A stretch of 64,000 nucleotides of DNA from an uncultured Acetatifactor sp. (GTDB taxonomy: Bacteria > Bacillota > Clostridia > Lachnospirales > Lachnospiraceae): the NCBI GenBank assembly GCA_949840885.1, contig CATKYJ010000014.1:1-64000 (forward strand). The letters are read 5' to 3'. The notes under the pieces are model-generated. The model had not been told where the DNA came from. It saw only the letters and a list, made by a program, of their open reading frames with translations, and did no database searches. Below, piece by piece: positions 8,125 to 15,920 of this stretch (positions are counted from its first letter, which is position 1; each line of letters opens with the position of its first letter). Made by a program: the position numbers and the translations under genes.

Positions 8125-10084
8125 CAAATATCCCTCCATCCGTTTCCAGCGCCGCGGAAACCTGGTCCCCCATGGCTTCCATCCGTTTTTTGATCTGTTC
8201 CCGGTCACGGTAATACTGGCTCTGCATCTCATAGAGTCTGGTATAGCGGCCCCCTGCTGCCAGCAGGCTCTCATGGGTGCCCTCCTCCACGATTCTGCCG
8301 CCCTCCAAGAGCACGATACGGTCGCAGAACCTGGTGCTGGAGAGCCTGTGTGAGATATAGATGGAAGTCCGTCCCTCCATGGCGGCCCCGTAATGCTCAT
8401 ACAGTTCGTTCTCAGCGATGGGGTCTAAGGCCGCCGTGGGCTCGTCCAGGATGACCAGGGGCGCGGCTTTGTACAGCGCCCTGGCAAAGAGGAGCTTCTG
8501 CATCTCCCCGCCGGAGAAATCCGCGGCGCCCTCGTTCAGCTTCTTTCCCAGAAGCGTCCTGCCTTTCCCGGGCAGACTCTCGTATTTTTCCAGGAAACCG
8601 GAAAGTGCCAGGCTTCTTTCCAGCCGGTTTCGGTCCAGCCGGTTCCCTGCGCCTGCATGGGGCTGCTTTGGTTCCATCGGCTCCCCCTGCCCTCCCTCTC
8701 CCCACAGGCCGGTCAGGTTTTCATCCAGGGTAGCCGGCAGCAGAGTGGAGTCCTGGAACAGTACGGCTATAAGTCTGTAGTATTCTTCCCGGCCGTAGTC
8801 CCGGACAGGGATGCCGTTTACCAGAATCTCCCCGTCCGTGGGCTGGTAGAAACCGCAGATCAGTTTCACCAGAGTCGTCTTACCCGCACCGTTGAGTCCG
8901 ATCAGCGCCAGCTTTTCCCCGGGCCTGACAGTGAGATTTACATGGGACAGGACAGTCCTGCCGTCCGGATAGGAAAAGGACACATCCTTTAACGTCACTT
9001 CCACCGGGTTCTTGCACATTTCCTCCATGCGCTCCCTGCCCACTTTGGATTCCTCCCCCCAGCTTTCCTCCGTTCCCAGGAAATCCCGGACATAGCCGAT
9101 GGTGGTGTTCACGGAATTGAAATCCATGACAGTGCGCAACAGCATCTCAAAAGAGAGGGAAAAGCGGCTCACAGCGCCGATGCAGAACACGAATCCCGCT
9201 GCCGTAAGCCTGCCGCTTGCCAGAAAATAAACCAACAGCCCAAAGGACACCCCATCCCGGAAGAATTCCAGGAAAGCCCCTGACAGATTCCGCAGCAGAT
9301 ACCATTTATGGATATTCCCGTAGAGCTTCCCTATGCCCTCCAGGGCTTCATCGTATTTTTTCAGGAAGAGATCCAGCATCCGGTAGATGCGGATGTCCTT
9401 GCCCGCCGCGCTGTCCATGCTCTGGCCTGAGATATATTCCGCCCTTTTGGCATGTCTGCCGATCTGCCCGAAATACTGCCTGTGCTTCTTCCTGGCCACG
9501 TTCAGGAGATATAGGTTCGCGCTCAAAGACAGCATCACTGCCAGCACCAGCAAGACATTCTGCATGCCCAGCAGCGCGCCGTACACGGCCACGGACAGGA
9601 GATTCACCATCAAGGTAGGCAGCAGCCCCATGGCGTAATTAATCCCTCTGCCGTAAAGTCCTGCGTTCCAGACATTTTCCGACAGGTTCCGAAACGCTTT
9701 GTCGTCCAGCTTCTCATAGTCCACCTGCATGATCTTGCCCACATATTTTTTCATAAAATACAGGGAGAAATAGCTCTGTCCCGTGTAGCCGTACTCCTGC
9801 ATCACCCCGGCCAGGGTGCCCAGAAGCCACAAAAGCCCGGACAATGCCCCCATCTGCGCCAGCAGACTGCCTATGGGAAGCTTCTCCTCCAGCCCCTGAA
9901 CCAGCACGGAGGGAAGCAGCGTCTGCAGCAGCGTAGATGCCACCAGGGGCAGCGCTACCAGGATGGTGGCAAAAAAGAGCTTTTTGTCCCACTCTTTCAT
10001 GCATCCCATGTAATAGATGTAATTTCTCACAAGGCCCTGCTTTCCTTTGCCCCGGTCTCCCGCGATATAGAAAGCATTGTTCAT
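8111..10084 (-). CDS. ABC exporter half-transporter A (membrane domain fused to ATPase)
   Basis: 657 residues. Six-helix exporter domain (about 35-330), then an ATPase domain with Walker A GLNGAGKTTLVK, signature SGGEMQKLLFAR, Walker B LVILDEPTAALD and H-loop YISHRLSS. A low-complexity insertion rich in Gly/Pro/Arg (about 475-500, PMEPKQPHAGAGNR) interrupts the ATPase helical region. The start at 10084 has GGAGGAGAG upstream. It lies downstream of a LytTR/GHKL two-component pair, a common arrangement for peptide-sensing or antimicrobial-resistance exporters, so regulation by that pair is plausible. Confidence 0.92.
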   Translation of the reverse strand: MNNAFYIAGDRGKGKQGLVRNYIYYMGCMKEWDKKLFFATILVALPLVASTLLQTLLPSVLVQGLEEKLPIGSLLAQMGALSGLLWLLGTLAGVMQEYGYTGQSYFSLYFMKKYVGKIMQVDYEKLDDKAFRNLSENVWNAGLYGRGINYAMGLLPTLMVNLLSVAVYGALLGMQNVLLVLAVMLSLSANLYLLNVARKKHRQYFGQIGRHAKRAEYISGQSMDSAAGKDIRIYRMLDLFLKKYDEALEGIGKLYGNIHKWYLLRNLSGAFLEFFRDGVSFGLLVYFLASGRLTAAGFVFCIGAVSRFSLSFEMLLRTVMDFNSVNTTIGYVRDFLGTEESWGEESKVGRERMEEMCKNPVEVTLKDVSFSYPDGRTVLSHVNLTVRPGEKLALIGLNGAGKTTLVKLICGFYQPTDGEILVNGIPVRDYGREEYYRLIAVLFQDSTLLPATLDENLTGLWGEGGQGEPMEPKQPHAGAGNRLDRNRLERSLALSGFLEKYESLPGKGRTLLGKKLNEGAADFSGGEMQKLLFARALYKAAPLVILDEPTAALDPIAENELYEHYGAAMEGRTSIYISHRLSSTRFCDRIVLLEGGRIVEEGTHESLLAAGGRYTRLYEMQSQYYRDREQIKKRMEAMGDQVSAALETDGGIFDEAG

Positions 10085-10140
10085 AGCTGTTCTCTCCTCC
10101 CTGTTGCCATTCGGCGCTTCCTGTCAAGTATAGAACTTTG

Positions 10141-10171
10141 ATTACAGGAAGCTGCACTCGCTTCCTGTAAT
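10141..10171. repeat. Perfect 12-bp inverted repeat upstream of the exporter; second copy at 27.46 kb
   Basis: ATTACAGGAAGC (10141-10152) and GCTTCCTGTAAT (10160-10171) flank the loop TGCACTC. A near-identical hairpin with loop TGCATTT lies at 27461-27487 in the gene graveyard. Here it sits 57 bases before the exporter start codon, next to a possible minus-strand -10 (TAGAAT, 10180-10185), so it could be an operator or leader hairpin. A copy in unrelated context argues instead for a dispersed palindromic repeat. Confidence 0.6.
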
Positions 10172-10207
10172 ATGGACATATTCTACCATATTTTCCGCAT
10201 ATGAAAA

Positions 10208-10244
10208 GATTCGTGCACCAATGGTATCCCACCATGCACGAATC
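10208..10244 (-). terminator. Stem-loop after the histidine kinase gene
   Basis: Outer arms GATTCGTGCA / TGCACGAATC (10 of 10) enclose inner arms ATGGT / ACCAT, 20 bases beyond the kinase stop. On the minus strand the stem is followed by TTTTC, a weak intrinsic terminator. It probably separates the two-component transcript from the exporter transcript. Confidence 0.55.
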
Positions 10245-10264
10245 GCAAAAATTTGTATATTTGA

Positions 10265-10984
10265 TCATTCCAGTGGCAGCGTCACTTCCGTGACAAACAC
10301 TCCCTCCTCCGCCTGGCGGTTCAGATACCCGTGATATTTTTCCACAATACTGTCTATGCGCAGCAGGCCGAACCCGTGATTCGCCCCTTTTGCGGAAAAG
10401 AACTTATCCCCCATCCGCCGGACCCGGCCCTCCATGGAATTGGTCACGCAGATATAGAGCTGTTTTTTCAGGATGTCCACATAGATGCGGATGAACCTGT
10501 CCTCCTGCCTGGAAACCTTTCCGCAGGCCTCCATGGCATTGTCCAGCAGGTTTCCCATGAGCACCGACAGGTCTATCCCTGAAATTCCCACATTCCTGGG
10601 AACAATGGCAGTGGCATCCACCCGGATCCCCCGCTCCCGCATCAGGGTCAGCTTGCTGTTAAGGATGGCGTCCACCATCAAATTCCCCGTCTTCAGCACG
10701 GTCTCCACCCCGGCCAGATTTTCCTCCAGCCGTTCCAGGTAGCTCTCCGCCTCCGCGTATTGCCCCAGACTCATATGGGCTTTCAGCACCTGGATATGAT
10801 TGTGGTAATCATGTCTCCAGCCCCGCATTTTGCGGTACATGGATTCCACCTCGCTGTAATGCCCGTTCATCATGTCCTCCTGCAGTCGGCTCATCCTGCG
10901 CAGCATCACCCTGGGCAGGAAAAACACCCACAGGCCGATGTTGCATAGGAGCAGCAGCACTGCCATTATCCATACAGCCGTCAT
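10265..10984 (-). CDS. GHKL-domain sensor histidine kinase (AgrC/ComD-like, short)
   Basis: 239 residues from the ATG at 10984, preceded by AGGGGG; a longer frame back to 11110 overlaps non-coding sequence. Only one N-terminal membrane helix (residues 2-25) is present, so the usual multi-helix sensor domain is missing. Then follow the phosphoacceptor region (RGWRHDYHNHIQVLKAH, around 55-70), the N box NLLDNAMEAC and the G box GANHGFGLLRID. It likely phosphorylates the LytTR regulator encoded just upstream. With such a small membrane part it may sense through a partner or the membrane itself. The N- and G-box residues look intact. Confidence 0.88.
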   Translation of the reverse strand: MTAVWIMAVLLLLCNIGLWVFFLPRVMLRRMSRLQEDMMNGHYSEVESMYRKMRGWRHDYHNHIQVLKAHMSLGQYAEAESYLERLEENLAGVETVLKTGNLMVDAILNSKLTLMRERGIRVDATAIVPRNVGISGIDLSVLMGNLLDNAMEACGKVSRQEDRFIRIYVDILKKQLYICVTNSMEGRVRRMGDKFFSAKGANHGFGLLRIDSIVEKYHGYLNRQAEEGVFVTEVTLPLE

Positions 10985-11070
10985 TTCGGCATCCCCCTGC
11001 AATAATGATGAAATCTGAAAGCCCGGCTCTGCGGCACCGCCAGGCGTTTCGCGCTCTCCTGCTCGAAATC

Positions 11071-11196
11071 CTAAGGAATCAGAATGATTGCTTTGACAGC
11101 AGTGCGCCAAACCGCATGCTCTTTCGGTTTATTTGCATCCACCCTAAACCTCCAGGCAATCCCGGACACCCATCCCTGTAAAGCCGTGGGATTCAT
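11071..11196 (-). CDS. Putative 41-residue small ORF coupled to the response regulator
   Basis: The regulator stop overlaps an ATG in an ATGA arrangement (11193-11196), with AGGA eight bases upstream. The frame runs 41 codons and fills most of the 208-base gap before the kinase. The product begins MNPTALQGWVSGIAWRFRV and ends in a hydrophobic KAIILIP. It has no cysteine, Gly-Gly leader or AgrD signature and matches no family I know. It could be a signalling peptide, a coupling ORF or non-functional. Translation is inferred only from the overlap and the ribosome binding site. Confidence 0.35.
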   Translation of the reverse strand: MNPTALQGWVSGIAWRFRVDANKPKEHAVWRTAVKAIILIP

Positions 11197-11900
11197 GGGG
11201 ATTTCCTGTAAAAGCCCACAAAAGCTTCGTTGACCTGCCGGTACAGATATCGGCTCAGAGGCACCTGGCGCCCATCGTCCAGCACCACCTCCGTCCTCCT
11301 TACCGCCGCCACATGCTCCAGGTTCACCAAGTAGGAGCGGTGGCATTTCACAAATTGTCCCCCCAGCAGAAGCGCTTCCAGGGTGCCGATGCTGCATTTC
11401 AGGCAGAGGCTGTCTTTCTCCAGGCAAAGGAGGCACTGGTGGCCGGCAGCCTCCGCATACCAGATCTTTCCACGGCCTATGCTGACCATGCCCTGGTCGG
11501 TCTCTAAGAGCACTTTCTCCTCCGGCTTCCTCCTCTCCCACACCCGGTTCAGCACGGCAAAGAGCCTGTCCTTTTTTACGGGCTTTACCAGGTAATGGAG
11601 CGCCGCCACATCATAGCCGTACTCCATGTATTCCTCGTAGCCTGTAACGAACAGGATGGGCAGAGTCTGATCCTGATGCCTGATTTTTATAGCCAGGTCT
11701 ATGCCGCTTAGCTTCCCCATTTCAATGTCCAGCATCACCAGGTCATAGGCCTTGTCGTCTTCCCAGGCAAACAGAAAGCTCTCGCCGCTGTCAAAAAATG
11801 CCACATCTGTCCTGACTTGGGTTTCCTCCGCCCATTCCTGCACATATCCGCCCAAGAGCTGCCTCTGGGCCGCCTCATCCTCGCACACCGCAATCCTCAT
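11193..11900 (-). CDS. LytTR-family response regulator
   Basis: 235 residues from the ATG at 11900, which starts the receiver domain directly (MRIAVCEDEAAQRQ) and follows GAGGGG; earlier in-frame ATGs lack a ribosome binding site. The receiver has the acidic pair CEDE and the phosphoacceptor in VMLDIEMGKLSGIDLA (Asp about 57). The C-terminal half is a LytTR DNA-binding domain (RGKIWYAEAAGHQCLL, FVKCHRSYLVNLEHV, VPLSRYLYRQVNEAF). It forms a two-component system with the GHKL kinase downstream. Likely target: its own operon and the exporter genes at 6.2-10.1 kb. No classical LytTR direct repeat could be assigned. Confidence 0.9.
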   Translation of the reverse strand: MRIAVCEDEAAQRQLLGGYVQEWAEETQVRTDVAFFDSGESFLFAWEDDKAYDLVMLDIEMGKLSGIDLAIKIRHQDQTLPILFVTGYEEYMEYGYDVAALHYLVKPVKKDRLFAVLNRVWERRKPEEKVLLETDQGMVSIGRGKIWYAEAAGHQCLLCLEKDSLCLKCSIGTLEALLLGGQFVKCHRSYLVNLEHVAAVRRTEVVLDDGRQVPLSRYLYRQVNEAFVGFYRKSP

Positions 11901-11916
11901 GATCCCCTCTGTTCCC

Positions 11917-11949
11917 GATTTCCGCAGAGCGGAAATCCTTTCCATTATA
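11917..11949 (-). promoter_or_regulatory. Leader hairpin and -10 element before the response regulator
   Basis: GATTTCCGC / GCGGAAATC (11917-11925 / 11929-11937) form a perfect nine-base stem with loop AGA, seven bases from the AGAGGGG of the regulator. A TATAAT on the minus strand (11944-11949) sits just upstream, with no good -35. The hairpin would lie at the very 5' end of the mRNA and could influence stability or translation. Confidence 0.35.
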
Positions 11950-12052
11950 CGCCGCTGAACCAAGGCCCCTTACATAAGGCTCCGGTCGCCACCCGGCCGT
12001 TTCCTCTATGGAATAAGGTCATAATACCAAAAATGCGTGGGATTGGGAATCT

Positions 12053-13171
12053 TCAGCTTCCCTGCTCTGCAGCGACAGCGTCTTCCCGGGATGCCGCCAG
12101 CTCCCTGCAGATTCTTTCATCGTCCCAGTCAGCATGGCTTTGAAGCATTTCATAAATCGGCCTGACAACGGCCTCTTCTTCCTCTAACATGTCCGCGATT
12201 TCTTCCATGGGCATCCTTTTGTGCAGTTTCTTTCTGATCAGATTAACCAGCTTAAGCGTCTGGCCTTCGGCCTTTCCCTCAGCCCTCTCGTCCTCGAACG
12301 CCCTGATGATATTATATTTGAATTCCATGTCGTCCTCCCCGTTTCCGGCCCAGCTCAGGATTTCCTCCACCACTGCCTCCTTATTGCCGCAGACGGACAG
12401 CAAAATATATTTCACCCAATTCCGGAACTCCTCCGTCTCCTGGAGGCCCAGTTCCCTGACTCTGCCGCAGGCAGTGCGGATTGCGCCTGCCAGTTCCAGT
12501 TTCTTCCGGTATTTATCGCAGTACATAATATTGTCCAGAATCGTATTGGTGGACAGGATATAGTCCTCCTCAAGCTCGGACAAGTCAACCAGATAGTATT
12601 TCAGGTTCAGGATATAATCCCCAAATATATTGCCGCTATTCTGGTACTCACGCAGGCTCCTGGCTGCAGTCCATCTGTCCTGTCCATTATAGAACACAAT
12701 GGGAACCATCGCGGGCAAACGAAATCCTGCCTGTTCTCTTTCGTTCTTATCCTTATCCAGAAAGTATTTTACCAAAGTATTCACCGTATATACCAGAATG
12801 CGGAATACCATCGTCTGATCTACATATGACTGCAGTTCCTGGAGGATAAAGATAAATGCTTCCCTGCCGTCCGACATGCCGACCCGGTAGAGCAGGTCAG
12901 CCTCCTTTCCCTCGTAGTCCCTCTCCAGCATCTCCTTGTCGCAGAGAATCAGATCCGACTCTTTCAGCTTCATCATCCACTCCGCTCTCACATACTTTTT
13001 GAGAAAATGCAGGAATTCCGAGGGCCTCGACAAACTCTTCTTATAGCCCTTGTCGTGGGGTGTGCTAATGGCGGGCATTCCCTGTTCCCGGATGGCATCT
13101 GTACTGTTAGCTTTTGCTGCGGGCTCAGCTTCTCCCACCCTTTTAATCTCTGTTCCCTTTCTTCTTTCCAT
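12053..13171 (-). CDS. Rpn-family PD-(D/E)XK nuclease (YhgA-like 'transposase')
   Basis: 372 residues from the ATG at 13171, preceded by AAGGA. The central part carries the family core: KEADLLYRV, then FIFILQELQSYVDQTMVFR, matching the D...ExQ variant of the PD-(D/E)XK active site found in recombination-promoting nucleases. The C-terminal third (EDERAEGKAEGQTLKLVN...) is a helical tail common in this family. It is often annotated as a transposase, but no terminal repeats or IS structure surround it. The role in the cell is not established; E. coli RpnA promotes RecA-independent recombination and nicks DNA. It stands alone between convergent or unrelated genes. Confidence 0.85.
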   Translation of the reverse strand: MERRKGTEIKRVGEAEPAAKANSTDAIREQGMPAISTPHDKGYKKSLSRPSEFLHFLKKYVRAEWMMKLKESDLILCDKEMLERDYEGKEADLLYRVGMSDGREAFIFILQELQSYVDQTMVFRILVYTVNTLVKYFLDKDKNEREQAGFRLPAMVPIVFYNGQDRWTAARSLREYQNSGNIFGDYILNLKYYLVDLSELEEDYILSTNTILDNIMYCDKYRKKLELAGAIRTACGRVRELGLQETEEFRNWVKYILLSVCGNKEAVVEEILSWAGNGEDDMEFKYNIIRAFEDERAEGKAEGQTLKLVNLIRKKLHKRMPMEEIADMLEEEEAVVRPIYEMLQSHADWDDERICRELAASREDAVAAEQGS

Positions 13172-13202
13172 ATCCAGTCCTTTCCTTTCTGAAAGTGAAT
13201 CC

Positions 13203-13234
13203 GCAGGAAAGGTATAGGTATCGGCCTTTCCTGC
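13203..13234. repeat. Perfect 10-bp stem-loop upstream of the Rpn gene; rest of 13172-13663 gap
   Basis: GCAGGAAAGG (13203-13212) and CCTTTCCTGC (13225-13234) form a perfect hairpin with a 12-base loop, 32 bases before the Rpn start codon. A smaller stem (AAGACC/GGTCTT) lies near 13343-13357. The remainder of this 492-base divergent gap holds the methyltransferase promoter described separately and no gene I can support. Confidence 0.55.
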
Positions 13235-13538
13235 TGTCGTTGTCAGTTCGTTTTCTTTGGGATGTAGGCTCCCGCCCAGCAAGAAGTTTCGATACGATAG
13301 AATCCACCTTTCGGGCATCTTCTACTGTCAGGTATTGCGGAAAGACCTGTAGCGGTCTTCTGAATGATATCGGATTTGAATTCTTTGCCTATCTTTAGAT
13401 TATCATGTACGGCTCAAAATTACAAGGAGAATTTTCATAGGTTAGGCGGCAGCATTCAGTTCTCTGTAAGTCCGTGAAGCCAGGACGGCCGCGGGGGATA
13501 TGGCAAGGAAAGCGTTTTTTGAGAATCCGTTCGCCGGA

Positions 13539-13566
13539 TTGTCGAAAGACATTTCCATGCTATCAT
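13539..13566 (+). promoter_or_regulatory. Candidate promoter of the XRE-methyltransferase gene
   Basis: TTGTCG (13539-13544), a 16-base spacer and TATCAT (13561-13566) lie about 100 bases before the GTG start. A downstream TATACT is an alternative -10. Confidence 0.35.
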
Positions 13567-13663
13567 GGTATACTTACAGCATGTCCTAAACAGAAAAACG
13601 GGGCAGACCGCCGATGGGCGTACCGTCCCTAAAAAATCGAACCCCAAAAGGAGGCAACCCAAA

Positions 13664-14773
13664 GTGATTGATTTCAAACTGGCCGCACTTCGTAAAAAAA
13701 CGGGGCTTACCCAACAGGAGCTGGGTGAAGTCCTGAACGTATCCTATCAGACCATCAGTAAATGGGAGACCGGAGCCACAAGCCCAGACCTCTCTATGCT
13801 GCCCCATATCAGCGCCTATTTTGGCGTATCCGTGGATGCCCTGTTGGGGCTCATCCCCTTAGAGGAGGCCTACAAACCATCGGATTCCGGGACAGTCGAA
13901 TACTGGGAGCACAGGCTGGAATATCTGCTGCGAACCCGCAAGTCCATGTGGAACCAGGATTATATGCGTTTCCTGATTCGCGATGTATGGAGCATCCGGG
14001 AACCAGTCACAGTCCTGGACTGCGGATGCGGCTACGGGGCCCTGGGGCTTATGATGATGCCCCTGCTCCCCTCGGGGAGTCGCTATGTGGGCATCGACTT
14101 TTCCCGGAACATGATTCAGGCCGCGGAGCAGTATTACAGGCACTCCGGCATCGATGCCGCTTTCATCCTGTCGGATATCACAAGCTTCCAGCCAAAGGAA
14201 AAGTATTCCCTGGTCATCAGCCAGGCCCTCCTGCGGCATGTGGATGACGGGGAGGCTCTTCTGCGGAAAATGGTGGGCTTCGTGGAGAAAGGCGGCCTCC
14301 TGGTAAGCCTGGAGTGCAACCGGGAATTTGAAGCAAACGGCCTGTATATAAACGGCATGGATTATATGGATTTATGCCGACACGAGGGACTGAAGAATCT
14401 TTGGCAGACCGAGCTGGAGAAACAGAACCGAGATTACTCCATCGCCATGAAGATTCCCCATTACATGAAAGCCGCCGGGCTTAAAAATGTGTCCTGCCGC
14501 ATGAACGACAGGGTTACTTTCCTGGAGCCGGAACAGCCGGATTATAGGGAGCTGCTGGACAGTGTCATAAAGGCGGACCACTGGAGCGCCGAGAAGACAG
14601 ACCGGGAAATCCAGGAGGACATCGGCTATTTCATGAACCATGGCATGAGCCGGAAAGAAGCGGAGGATTACTGCCGCCAGATGAACGGCATCGTGCGGTA
14701 CCTGAAGCAGCACGCGGACAGCGTCTCCCTGACGCAGACCAGGGGAATCATGATTTCTTATGGGTGGAAGTGA
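13664..14773 (+). CDS. XRE helix-turn-helix regulator fused to a SAM-dependent methyltransferase
   Basis: 369 residues starting at GTG 13664, chosen because AAAGGAGG precedes it by 10 bases and the next residues begin the HTH domain. Residues about 5-62 form an XRE/HTH_3 domain (LRKKTGLTQQELGEVLNVSY, TISKWETGATSPDLSMLP). Residues about 105-215 form a class I methyltransferase with motif I VLDCGCGYGALG, the acidic GIDFSRNMI and ISQALLRHV. The C-terminal 130 residues are helical and unassigned. Fusion of an XRE domain to a methyltransferase recurs in Firmicutes. The methylated substrate is unknown. It probably autoregulates its own gene. Confidence 0.88.
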   Translation: MIDFKLAALRKKTGLTQQELGEVLNVSYQTISKWETGATSPDLSMLPHISAYFGVSVDALLGLIPLEEAYKPSDSGTVEYWEHRLEYLLRTRKSMWNQDYMRFLIRDVWSIREPVTVLDCGCGYGALGLMMMPLLPSGSRYVGIDFSRNMIQAAEQYYRHSGIDAAFILSDITSFQPKEKYSLVISQALLRHVDDGEALLRKMVGFVEKGGLLVSLECNREFEANGLYINGMDYMDLCRHEGLKNLWQTELEKQNRDYSIAMKIPHYMKAAGLKNVSCRMNDRVTFLEPEQPDYRELLDSVIKADHWSAEKTDREIQEDIGYFMNHGMSRKEAEDYCRQMNGIVRYLKQHADSVSLTQTRGIMISYGWK

Positions 14774-14806
14774 CAGCTCCGGCACGGGGCAGACGGCTCC
14801 TTTCCT

Positions 14807-15117
14807 TTAGAGGCATCGCATAAAGCAACCCAGAACTATACCCTCTTTTTCCAGCTATCTTTCTGTTTCACCTGACAGGGCAACAGTGATATTCTTGGCG
14901 ATAGCGGAGGCTTTGACGCTGCGCCGCAGTATCGGTGACGCACCGGATTGCAAGAAACCGTATGCCGTTTCCATAGCACACATGGGCAATGGCTGCGGTT
15001 TCCATGTCAACGGTCAATGGGGGCGAATTCATCACGTATTTTTTGTCGCCCCTCGTCGGTTATGAAAACCTCCCCCGTCACCATTCGTCCCCAGATGACC
15101 TTTCCCACCGCCTCCAT
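14807..15117 (-). pseudogene. mtnN: Decayed MTA/SAH nucleosidase (mtnN/pfs) C-terminal remnant
   Basis: The minus strand carries recognisable pieces of methylthioadenosine/S-adenosylhomocysteine nucleosidase in three frames. The first piece runs from 15117 (VIWGRMVTGEVFITDEGRQK) to a stop after APIDR. A second frame gives VDMETAAIAHVCYGNGIRF, the active-site VDMEtaA segment, then LAIRCVTDTA. A third gives AIAKNITVALSGETER, an in-frame TAG, then LEKEGIVL. The N-terminal half is absent. Two frameshifts plus a nonsense codon show a dead gene. The conversion MTA to adenine plus methylthioribose must be supplied elsewhere in the genome, if at all. Confidence 0.82.
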
Positions 15118-15136
15118 TCTACGCCCAAACCCTTAG

Positions 15137-15733
15137 CTAAACCCCTGTCTCCACAAAGTGCACCGCAGAATTGTCCCAATATTTTTGGAAGATAATGTTG
15201 TCTTCTTTATTAAAATTTAGCTGATACATCCGAAAGGTAACCAAAAAATCTTTAGGCTGCCATTGCTCTTCATAGGAATACTGATATTTCATTCCCACCT
15301 GCCGCATGACCCCGCCGCTGCGGGGATTTTTGATGTCATGGGTCGCCGTGATATAGGGGAGTCCGTCCTTTTTTACCTGAGCTATGACATCTTTCCCGGC
15401 TTCCGTGACGATTCCCCGGTGCCAGAACTTTCTATGGAGCCCATAGCCGAAATCATGGCTTTCGTCCATGTCCACCTTTATGTAGCCAATGGGATAGTTA
15501 TCCTCTTTCAGGCAGATGGCATAAGCATAGGCCTGAGGCTTTTCGTATTCTGCCGCATACCTTGCCACAAAAAAGGCCCGCGCCTCCTCCATGCTCTTCA
15601 AAGGGAACCAGGGCAGAAAGGTGTTGACCTCTTTGTCTGTCAGTATCAGGTACAATGCTGCTATATCATTTTCAGTGAATTTTCTCAATATCAGCCTTTC
15701 TGTCTCCAGCCGCGGCGTATTCCTGCATGCCAT
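15137..15733 (-). CDS. GNAT N-acetyltransferase (RimJ/RimL-like)
   Basis: 198 residues from the ATG at 15733, preceded by GGGGGA; an upstream in-frame start at 15778 lacks a ribosome binding site. The N-terminal RLETERLILRKFTENDIAAL and the later DFGYGLHRKFWHRGIVTEAG (acetyl-CoA-binding Q/R-x-x-G-x-G/A region) are characteristic of RimJ/RimL-type acetyltransferases, as is the NPRSGGVMRQVGM segment. The acceptor substrate is unknown. The 187-base gap upstream (15734-15920) shows no feature I can name. Confidence 0.88.
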   Translation of the reverse strand: MACRNTPRLETERLILRKFTENDIAALYLILTDKEVNTFLPWFPLKSMEEARAFFVARYAAEYEKPQAYAYAICLKEDNYPIGYIKVDMDESHDFGYGLHRKFWHRGIVTEAGKDVIAQVKKDGLPYITATHDIKNPRSGGVMRQVGMKYQYSYEEQWQPKDFLVTFRMYQLNFNKEDNIIFQKYWDNSAVHFVETGV

Positions 15734-15920
15734 ATTATTCCCCCATCGTCGGCAGCTTTTTTCCAGTCTCATGTACAAGATCGGATACGGATTGCCCTGC
15801 TCGACATGATCCGTCCGTTTATAGACATGAAACAGGTGCGTTTCCTTTACGTTGTTTGGTTAGATTCTATCATTAATACTTTATCAAATCAAGGCTTTTC
15901 ATGAGGGCAGAAGAGTAGAT

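Noticed and set aside
8125..8400. N-terminal extension of exporter half B
   Set aside because: The extension is out-of-frame translation of the upstream exporter gene; a GGAGGG-preceded ATG at 8124 starts the true protein.
11071..11196. Small ORF as an AgrD-type cyclic lactone autoinducer
   Set aside because: No cysteine or serine in a recognisable AgrD core and no AgrB protease gene nearby; kept only as an unassigned small ORF.
12053..13171. Rpn gene as evidence of an insertion sequence
   Set aside because: The family name includes 'transposase', but there are no terminal inverted repeats or target duplications around it, and the active-site motif is that of a nuclease.
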